A stretch of 64,000 nt of DNA from Arthrobacter sp. AZCC_0090 (lineage in GTDB: Bacteria > Actinomycetota > Actinomycetes > Actinomycetales > Micrococcaceae), in the NCBI RefSeq assembly GCF_014207375.1, contig NZ_JACHEE010000004.1, positions 62,001-126,000 of the forward strand, in the 5' to 3' direction. The notes beneath the pieces are model-generated. The model was not told the DNA's origin. It saw only the letters and a program-made list of their open reading frames with translations, and searched no databases. Positions 62,880-64,000 of this stretch are shown piece after piece (positions within the stretch are counted from its first letter, which is position 1; each line of letters opens with the position of its first letter). A program made the position numbers and the translations under genes.

Positions 62880-63884
62880 TTGCCCGCTTGGGGCGCGGGG
62901 ATCAGGGACTTGGGGGAAGGCTTGCATTCGAACTACGGGTACGACGGCGGTCCGACGCCTCCCAAGCGGCGGTCCAGTACCGCCGTCGCGCTCTTCCGAA
63001 ACTTGATGGTGGTGGCGATCGTCGCGGCCGTGGCCGTGCTTGTGAGCGGTTTCCTCCGGGGCGATCCCCGCATCCTGGGCCTGCTTCCGAACCTGGGTTC
63101 CTCGGCACAGCCACCAAGCACTGACTCCGCCCGGGGCGCCGATCCAGGGCAGAGCACAGCTCCCGGGCAGGGCGTTGTTCCCGGGCAAGGGGCGCGAAAA
63201 GCCGCGCGTGCCCCGGACACCCCGCCACCTGGCTTGGAGGAAGCCGGCCACGCGCTCGGCTCCCCCGCCAAGCCAGCCGTGGCAAGCACCTCCTACAAAT
63301 TCTTGGCCACCAACGCCGATGGCACACCCGTGGGCTATTCACCGTGCCGGCCCTTGCACTACGTGGTCAACGCGGCCCTCGCCCCTGCCGGGTCCGAGGG
63401 GCTCATTGCCGACGCCATCGCCAAGATCGCCGCAGCTACGGGCCTCAAATTCGTCGACGACGGCGCCAGCACGGAAAGCCCTTCCGAGAAGCGCAAGCCA
63501 TACCAGGCAGCGCTCTACGGGGATCGATGGGCGCCCCTGCTGATTTCCTGGACCACTCCCGAAGCCGCCCCGGCATTGGCTGGATCCGTCATAGGCACCG
63601 GCGGCAGCACCATGTACAGCTTTGGCTCCGGTCCCAAGAGCTACGTGACGGGAAGCCTGGACCTGGACGCTCCGCAAATCACGGAACTCCTGGGCGTCCC
63701 CGGCGGTGCCCACTATGTCTCGGCGGTGGTTCAGCATGAACTGGGCCATGTGGTGGGCCTTGACCACGTAGAGGATCCAGTCCAGCTCATGTACCCGGAA
63801 ATCGGGGCTCCTGACGGCTTGGCGGCCGGAGACCTGAACGGCCTCTACAAGCTCGCATCCGCGCCATGTCGGAGCGACCTCTAG
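62880..63884 (+). CDS. Membrane-anchored matrixin-like zinc metalloprotease
   Basis: A 334-residue protein. One membrane anchor (about residues 41-60) is followed by a 100-residue Pro/Gly/Ala-rich linker and a compact metalloprotease domain. The zinc motif HELGHVVGLDH is at about residue 286, and a likely Met-turn LMYPE lies 9 residues later. It is a secreted or surface metzincin; the substrate is unknown. The start is uncertain: the TTG at 62880 and a TTG at about 62910 are possible and neither has a good ribosome site. It lies six bases after the VIT1-type gene, so the two may be co-transcribed. Confidence 0.82.
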   Translation: MPAWGAGIRDLGEGLHSNYGYDGGPTPPKRRSSTAVALFRNLMVVAIVAAVAVLVSGFLRGDPRILGLLPNLGSSAQPPSTDSARGADPGQSTAPGQGVVPGQGARKAARAPDTPPPGLEEAGHALGSPAKPAVASTSYKFLATNADGTPVGYSPCRPLHYVVNAALAPAGSEGLIADAIAKIAAATGLKFVDDGASTESPSEKRKPYQAALYGDRWAPLLISWTTPEAAPALAGSVIGTGGSTMYSFGSGPKSYVTGSLDLDAPQITELLGVPGGAHYVSAVVQHELGHVVGLDHVEDPVQLMYPEIGAPDGLAAGDLNGLYKLASAPCRSDL

Positions 63885-63890
63885 CCCTCC

Positions 63891-64000
63891 AGCCCACCAG
63901 CCCAAATCTGCCCAGCCCACCAGCCCAAATCTGCCCCGCCCACCACTGGACATGCCCAGCCCACCAGCCCAAATCTGCCCAGCCCACCACTGGACATGCC
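63891..64000. repeat. Tandem repeat array, continues past the window edge
   Basis: Two related units alternate: a 23-base unit containing CACCAGCCCAAATCTG (63891-63913, 63914-63936, 63958-63980) and a 21-base unit containing CACCACTGGACATG (63937-63957, and 63981 to the edge). The order is A-A-B-A-B. It begins right after the metalloprotease stop. Whether it is intergenic or part of the next gene cannot be seen. Confidence 0.85.

Noticed and set aside
63787..63990. Trp/Gly-rich minus-strand frame at the right edge
   Set aside because: Its composition comes from translating the tandem repeat and it overlaps the metalloprotease 3' end; not supportable without sequence beyond the edge.

Overview
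The window is high-GC actinobacterial chromosomal DNA, most likely from Arthrobacter or a close relative (Paenarthrobacter, Pseudarthrobacter). The evidence is strong G/C at third codon positions, frequent GTG/TTG starts, ATGA/GTGA-coupled operons, a bsaP gene between bioB and bioA, and an Amt/PII pair of actinobacterial type. I see no rRNA, tRNA, CRISPR array, prophage or intact insertion sequence. Gene names rest on motifs and family resemblance read by eye; no database search was possible.

Layout. 1-5.7 kb: a PAS-EAL c-di-GMP phosphodiesterase cut by the left edge, Tex, a small unknown protein, a CBS-domain protein, and an unusual fusion of a VOC/glyoxalase-like domain with a cytosine deaminase. 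5.8-9.5 kb: a large nuclease-helicase of the TM0106 type. 9.6-17.9 kb: a seven-gene carbohydrate operon (xylose-isomerase-like TIM barrel, DhaK-DhaL kinase, RpiB-type isomerase, 3-hydroxyacyl-CoA-dehydrogenase-like enzyme, SDR, MFS importer, TPI-like isomerase) with a GntR/FCD regulator. The kinase and two isomerases fit the LerK/LerI/DerI route from erythrulose to D-erythrose-4-phosphate. 18.1-21 kb: an Old Yellow Enzyme and a lower-GC pair of secreted unknowns. 21.2-28.9 kb: an NCS1 permease divergent from a tightly coupled biotin operon, bioB-bsaP-bioA-bioF-bioD-P450; the P450 is a candidate source of pimeloyl groups.

28.9-33.1 kb: a GT2 polysaccharide synthase with a small membrane partner, beside a divergent response regulator and histidine kinase. 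33.3-37.6 kb: a DNA-modification-related island of Vsr, a small membrane protein, McrC and McrB. 37.8-42.9 kb: a DUF5107 protein paired with a large glycoside-hydrolase-like protein. 43-48.2 kb: CutC, a thioesterase and a heterodimeric ABC exporter. 48.4-50.9 kb: a MarR regulator with a DHA2 drug exporter. 51.1-56.1 kb: an agmatinase/guanidinobutyrase coupled to a TPP-dependent enzyme, divergent from an APC permease; this suggests arginine or guanidino-compound catabolism. 56.2-57.9 kb: amt-glnK. 58.2-60.6 kb: an XRE-cupin regulator divergent from a sodium:solute symporter. 60.9-64 kb: two small unknowns, a ferritin-like/VIT1 iron transporter, a secreted matrixin-like protease and tandem repeats running off the right edge.

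Recurring themes are short in-frame minisatellites in four genes between 15.9 and 28.7 kb, large perfect hairpins serving as terminators or operators, and palindromes placed over promoters or start codons (GntR operon, mcrB, marR).
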